Below, piece by piece: positions 19,059-24,501 of a stretch of 24,501 bases of DNA. The stretch is from contig BDIP01000225.1 of NCBI GenBank assembly GCA_003568945.1, forward strand, positions 1 to 24,501. The letters run 5' to 3'. Origin of the DNA: Kipferlia bialata (lineage: Eukaryota; Fornicata). The translations under genes were made by a program, and so were the position numbers. The first letter of the stretch is position 1, and every line of letters starts with the position of its first letter. Under the pieces are notes generated by a model. The model was not told where the DNA came from. It ran no database searches and was given only the letters and a program-made list of their open reading frames with translations.

Positions 19059-22000
19059 ATGGGATATAGTCTGGTTCCGGGTCCCAAATGGGGCCTACCG
19101 GCTCTGTTAGCGTTGCTTCTTCTATTAGGGCTGGTGTCTGAGGTGGGTTGAGTGTGGGGGTCGAATTAGCCTCGGTCAATCTCATTGGTCAATTACCCGT
19201 TACCATTGAATACGACACACACATGTACCACACCAACACCTATCTTAGTAATTGCATGGTGGTATCAGTACAATTGGAGATATGAGGACTGTGTGCACGA
19301 GTATATCTATGTATGTGTGTTTGTGAATGAAGGAGCCGGGATATGATCTCATAGTATACCACGTATGGGGTTATATAGTCGTATATATATAGTTCATTCC
19401 ATTATAATTACCCAGTGGGTCTCTTCCTCGCCATACCTCAAGTGTTTACACTGTGTTTCCTTCTAGATATGATTGATCTGACGCAGGTTACTTGTCAGTC
19501 CGAGTCTCACCTCTTGAACCCTTTTGTCACTACTTTTTGTACCTGAACCCTTATTCTGTTTTTGTATCATTGCTCTTTTCATTTTTCTCTCACTCTCAGG
19601 CACTTGCCACCAGCGTCCCCTTCGGAGAGTCCACCTACTACTCTGCCTATAGCGGGGCTGGTACAGGGTACGCTGCGTCCATTGCCACCACAAGCAACGG
19701 CTTTGATGTACTTGCTGTGGGGGGTCCCTCTGACGACACCAACGATGAGGATGCCGGGGCTGTGTACTACTATCTCAAGGTACCTATGTATGCATACATA
19801 TAGTTATATTGTATACTGCATGTATTCTCTCTCACCCTCAAGGACGCCCAGGGTGCCTGGTATGACGAGCCCTCTGCAATGTCAGCCTGTCCCAGGTATG
19901 TGATATAGCCTAGAGTGTATAGTATATAGGATATAGGTACCAGTGATGATATTGCTACACTAGTACACCCATCTGACCCTCAGGTATGCTGACGGACAGC
20001 GCTTCTTCGGTGTGTCTGTCGCTGCTGATGGGGAGTGGATAGCCGTGGGGTCCCAGGGTACCTCTGTCGCCAACCGCTATGGAGCTGTGGACATATACTA
20101 TCATGAGGTTAGTATGGACACACTACTATATAGAGTGGATGGGGGGGAGCTGTCACACTGTTGTACTCTGAGTATCCATCACTGACCCCCAGGCTAACTC
20201 CGGCTCTGACTTCTACATCTGGAAGCAGACCCTGACCGCCGAGAACGACGTCACCGACGCCACGGAGTCCAACTTTGGAGTGCATGTCGAGATGGACTCT
20301 GGACGCATCGCTGTGTCCAGCTACCTAGAGACCACCGACGGCACTGTACAGTTCGGCTCAGTTTACGTCTACTCCTACTCTGGTGATCCTACACAAGTGG
20401 GGGGGTGGGACCTGGAGGATACACTCTGGGATGATGTAACCTTGTTTAACAGGGCTGCCTTCTTTGACAAGTTCCACTTTGGATACTCCATATGCCTCAG
20501 TGCGGACACGCTGTATGTCACGACTGGCTACACTGGGGTATGTTGAGAACATACTCAAATATATACTGCATCTCTGCATATGTCCACATACTCACCAATA
20601 ATACTATGTATCAATGTTTACTTACAGAGTCTGCTATATTGTAGGAATATGTCCATCTACTCACCCCAGGGATGGGCTGACAACCTCACAGTCTATGACC
20701 GTGAGTCCAATGGGACATGGACTAGATACGCAGGGTATCAGATAGTAGCCAAGGTGGGTGTCACATTATACCTATGCATGGATATGTTGATTTGTAACTC
20801 TGCCCTATTGTGTTAATGTGTATCAAGTTGTGGCCAAGGTGGGTGTCACATTACATATATGCATGGATATGTTGATTAAATAGTTGGAGAGTGTCAGTAT
20901 ATCATATGCGTAGGTATATATATAGTACCTCTGCCCTATTATGCTGCTTATCAGGTCGTGGCCAAGGTGGGTGTCATACTTCATATGTATATATAGTGTA
21001 TATATAGTCATTATGCAGTTCAAGAGTAACAGTAAGGTATATGTGTGGGTGTGGGTATATACTTCTATACAGTGAACTATCTTTGTGCCTCTCACCCCAG
21101 ACTGTGGCCACCTCCAGCTTCTCTCGATTCAACCTCGTGGTCCGTGGCTCTGGAGACACTGTATCCCTATACTCAGAGGATGATACCGACAATGTGTACA
21201 CACTAGACATATCATCGACCTCGGATCTGGACCACCTTGACACTCTCTCTCTGGCCGACACCACCGAGGGTGGCATTGCCAGCCTGGCCTACTCCTCCGA
21301 CACAATAGTGATCGGCACCGCCAACAACTACGCGATGATCTACTCCGTCTCCACCGCTGGCGAGCTCTCTCCAACCTCCACCATCAGCGGAGGTAACGGG
21401 TTTGGCGGCTGTGTGGCTACCATCGACGGGGACAGGGCTGTGGTAGGAGGTGCGCCTGTGACAGGGGCTAGCGGGGTGTACATGCTCAATGCCGGCGAGA
21501 GTGATTCCTCTCTCTCTGCCGTGCCTGCAGGTGTCCTCACCTCTGCCGGCGAGTCCTCCCCCACCCCTGTCACTGTGGGTGTGGTTGATGTTGGGGACAG
21601 CCCAGTGGCAGGTGCACTAGTGGATATCTCCTTCGATGGTGCCCTCTACACCTTCTCCGAGAGTGGCGGATCCTACGCCAACACGGTTCCCCTCTCCGCT
21701 AGGGGCGGAGACTCCCTCGATCTGGTGCTATACCTGTGCCCAGAGGCCGTGACTGGTTCCTATCCCATCACACACACTCTCTGTCCTGTCCTAGAGACAC
21801 AGACTGTATTTGTCACATACACTGCCACTTCAGCAGTGACTGTACCCGCTATGGTGTCTGACACTGTGGTGGACGTCACTGTATATGACCAGAACGGCAT
21901 CAAGATCACTGACCCGGCTGCTACTGTCACACTCACTCCCTCTGGTGGTAGCGCAGCTGCCTGTACCCTAGACACCTACTATGGTACATACGGGTGCCGG

Positions 22001-24501
22001 ACGGGCTCAAACACAGAGGGATACATCACCGCCTCTCTCTCTGTGACACCTGCCTCTGCTGGTACAGTCACTGTCCCCACCTCTCTCTCTGTCTACTCAG
22101 AAGGCACTCCCTTCTCTAGGGCAGTTGATCTGGATGTAGGAGGGACAATGCCCTACTTCAATACCGCAGTGGGCGCCACTGGAGAGGGTGATGGTTACTA
22201 CGAGTTTGTCTCTATTGATGGCGACTGGATGGTGGTAGGGCAGCCCGATGAGAATATCGGTGGAGTGGAGAAGGCGGGTCGAGTGTTGGTGTACAGGAGA
22301 GATGGATACACCTGGGCGTACCACCAGACACTCACCATACCTACGGTACGTGCATATAGGGGGACCATGCAACACATATATATGTATATATATACACATA
22401 CTGGTTAATTGTATATATCCAACTCACACTAAGTTGTGGCTACCATGTAGTGCATACATATGTATATACACACTGGTTGACTCACTCTAGGCAGTTGTGG
22501 CTGAGTCACAGGTCTTTGGCCAGAGTGTGTCTGTATCAGGTGACTGGATAGCGGTAGCAGCCCCTGGGGCCAGCATTACAGATCCTGACGACTCTGTGGT
22601 ATGATAGGAGTGTATATATGCATATGTATATGTATATGTATGAAGACTAATACATTTATATCTAAATGGTAATGTGGGCCAGTGTGACAGACCCAGCAGA
22701 CTCAGAGGTAAGTTTAGAGTATACATATACCAAGATGGATTAGTATAGTACTCTGCTATGCTTGTATATTCACTGGTGTTGAATACACCGAGTCTACAGT
22801 GTTTGAGTTATATACTACTATCGATGTCTCACACTCAGGACTACAAGGGCTGGATCTACCTCTACAAGCTGGACGAGTCAAGTGATACCTGGGTCCTCAC
22901 AGACACTGTACACAGCTATGCTACTTACGCCTCGGCATGGTTTGGAGACAAGAACATGGTTCTGGTGGGTGACACCCTCGTCTGTGGGGCCTCGTCCTAT
23001 CTCAAGGTTGGCGGAAAGGTCCGAGGGGCTGTCGTTACCTACACGATGTCAGGTGACGTATGGACGCTTTCTCAGACGCTGACTACTGAGATCGACATCG
23101 ACACTTGGTACTCGGATGGGCTGGGTGGCTTTATTGGCTTTGATGGTACGTGATTAGGTGTTCCATAGTCTACACTCTCATTTACTTCACTATATACTAT
23201 TCTTCTTTCCTTTCCTAGCAGTTCCGTCTCTCACATTTCAGGCACCACGATTGTGTCTCTGACCGCCTGTGGTTTCTTCTCTTGTCCGTACTACAACGAT
23301 GCGACTAAGCCCTACATACAGATATGGGAGAGAAACGAGAGTGGTACCTTTGTCCTCCAGGACCCCATCGTGAGTTCCGGGTATGTTGAGTCTCGGACTC
23401 CTAGAGTGAGTGGCGACTGGATGGCTGTGGGACAGTTCAAGGCAGAGGGCTATGTGGGGGTTGTCAAGATGTGGCATAAGGAGGGTGGTGAGTGGGTGGC
23501 CCAGCCAGACGTCACAGGAGTAGATACCAAGTACTTCGGCAAGGCCCTTGAGATTGATGGGGACTATATGGTGGTAGGTGCACCCAACCACGGAGGCGAC
23601 GACCTGTATGGACGTGTGTCTGTCTACCATCTCTTCCGCGGTGCCTCTGAGTGGGTTGAGACACAGGCTGTGGTTGGCACTCAGTACCAGCAGCAGATTG
23701 GATACAGTGTGGCTCTCGACGCCTCTACAGGCATGCTAGTATCAGGTGGGTGCTGATATCCAGAATCCTCGGTATACCTACTAATGTATCTGCTTCTCTA
23801 TTGTTAGTGTGCAATAGTATACACTCACAATCAGGTAACCAGAACGAGTATCAGGCCGATTACGTCGGAGGCTTCCCTTCTGGTGCCAGCCCCCACGTAC
23901 TTACCATGAGCACAGGCCCTGTGGCTGATATCACACCGGTGCCAGTGGTGGAGCTCGACACCACAGGTATTCTACACGGTGAACGCATCCACCTACACTC
24001 TCCATCTTATCCCCAGAGGTTCTTGTCAAGTTTGAGGGCATCGACGGTACCTTATTCGACGACTCTAGCTCTGTCTCGTTCTTCTACAGCGATGATGAGA
24101 CTGAGACCCCCACCGCTATGGCCTACTCTGCCGGGGACGAGGGCTTTACATTGACTGCCATCCCTGCTGATACCTTCAGCCTTGGGGACAGTCTCATGAT
24201 ACAGGCCTATGTACCCACCCCACTCCCAGCCGACACCGAGCACTTCACCTTCGATACATCTACTGGTGAGGCCACCGTAGAGACTGAGCCCGTGCCCTGC
24301 GGTGTGTCTGCCGCCCCTCTCTACAAGGACGCGATGGATCTCTGCCTCTCCCTGCTAGACGAGGAGGACGTGGCCCAGAGTGGGTTGCTGCTTGAGACCT
24401 CTGTCAAGTGGAAGCTGAAGGGTGCTGACGACTCCACCTACCACATTGCCACGTGGAGTGCCGCGGAGGGTGCCTATACTGCTGAGTCCCCAGTCACAGA
24501 C
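19059..24501 (+). CDS. Secreted or surface FG-GAP repeat protein (3' partial)
   Basis: Exons in phase: 19059-19142, 19600-19779, 19843-19895, 19984-20107, 20193-20537, 20670-20753, 21101-22345, 22491-22598, 22839-23145, 23242-23745, 23835-23966, 24017 to the window end; 1217 residues visible. Residues 1-28 are a signal peptide (MGYSLVPGPKWG, then a Leu-rich core). FG-GAP/propeller repeats follow, each with a strand like DGEWIAVGSQG (about 120), DGDRAVVGGAP (about 400), DGDWMVVGQPDEN (about 665), SGDWIAVAAPGA (about 720), SGDWMAVGQFKAE and DGDYMVVGAPNHGGDDLYG (about 900-960). Residues 480-640 form beta-sandwich, Ig- or invasin-like repeats (VTVGVVDVGDSPVAGALVD; VVDVTVYDQNGIKITDPA). A second such region seems to start near 1056. 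The repeats often carry Asp-rich loops that could bind calcium. By analogy with integrin-alpha propellers it probably acts outside the cell in adhesion or recognition. A membrane anchor, if any, lies beyond the window. Confidence 0.8.
20577..20669 (+). repeat. Intron-end duplication before exon 20670
   Basis: CATATGTCCACATACTCACC (20577-20596) is repeated as AATATGTCCATCTACTCACC (20647-20666), immediately upstream of the CCCCAG acceptor at 20669. Confidence 0.7.
20736..20992 (+). repeat. Three-copy ladder of exon 20753 end and donor
   Basis: The exon end TATCAGATAGTAGCCAAG with donor GTGGGTGTCACATTA (from 20736) recurs at 20821 (TATCAAGTTGTGGCCAAG|GTGGGTGTCACATTA) and about 20952 (TATCAGGTCGTGGCCAAG|GTGGGTGTCATACTT). 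The first two copies also share ATGCATGGATATGTTGATT downstream. All three copies keep an intact-looking donor. Confidence 0.9.
22399..22510 (+). repeat. Intron-end and exon-start duplication before exon 22491
   Basis: About 22397-22443 (ATACTGGTTAATTG...ACTCACACTAAGTTGTGGCT) resembles 22468-22503 (ACACTGGTTGACTCACTCTAGGCAGTTGTGGCT), which contains the acceptor used for exon 22491-22598. Confidence 0.65.
22562..22716 (+). repeat. Exon 22598 end and donor duplicated downstream
   Basis: TGGGGCCAGCATTACAGATC...GACTCTGTG|GTATGA (22565-22603) is repeated as TGGGCCAGTGTGACAGACCC...GACTCAGAG|GTAAGT (about 22675-22715). The copy has the better donor consensus. Confidence 0.78.

Overview
The window looks like nuclear DNA of a very intron-rich protist. 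It has short spliceosomal introns (about 50 to 460 bases) with strong AG|GT donors and pyrimidine-CAG/TAG acceptors, the standard genetic code, compact intergenic spacers, and abundant di- and mononucleotide repeats. This would fit an intron-rich free-living fornicate such as Kipferlia. That is an inference from style and not a match I could test. I found no rRNA, tRNA, CRISPR array, transposon or virus-like element.

Layout, left to right. (1) A poly(A)-binding-protein-like gene with four RRMs (+, about 166-2154, 5' end missing). (2) Convergent to it, a long multi-exon gene for an unidentified protein of roughly 870 residues (-, 2348-5374). (3) An intronless GNAT acetyltransferase (+, 6084-6536). 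(4) A 15-exon membrane protein with a Gln/Met/Pro tract, a TM2 domain and four further membrane segments (+, 7514-10400). (5) A winged-helix-like gene with an acidic tail (-, 10892-11362), whose 5' part runs into a 772-base assembly gap (11422-12193). (6) A long beta-strand-rich protein with a Cys-rich, RING-like C-terminus (+, 12369-16632, 5' part in or before the gap). (7) A complete 140-residue PH-like domain protein (-, 17069-18920). (8) Only 138 bases away and divergent, a signal-peptide-bearing FG-GAP repeat surface protein (+, 19059 to the window end, 3' truncated). The genes look like unrelated housekeeping, membrane and surface genes. I see no operon or single pathway joining them.

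I built exon models by hand. A junction was kept only when the splice dinucleotides were present, the codon phase carried across and the reading frame stayed open. For genes 4, 6, 7 and 8 the phase agrees at every junction listed, which makes these models fairly strong.

The most striking observation is structural. In genes 4, 6, 7 and 8 many introns contain degenerate tandem copies of the adjoining exon edge plus its splice site. Copies of exon starts, with acceptor, lie in the upstream intron. Copies of exon ends, with donor, lie in the downstream intron. Roughly 20 such copies occur between about 8.6 and 22.7 kb. In one case the exon end is present in five versions. They are absent from genes 1, 2 and 3. 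This looks like ongoing tandem duplication of splice-site-containing segments, a possible route of intron growth or birth.
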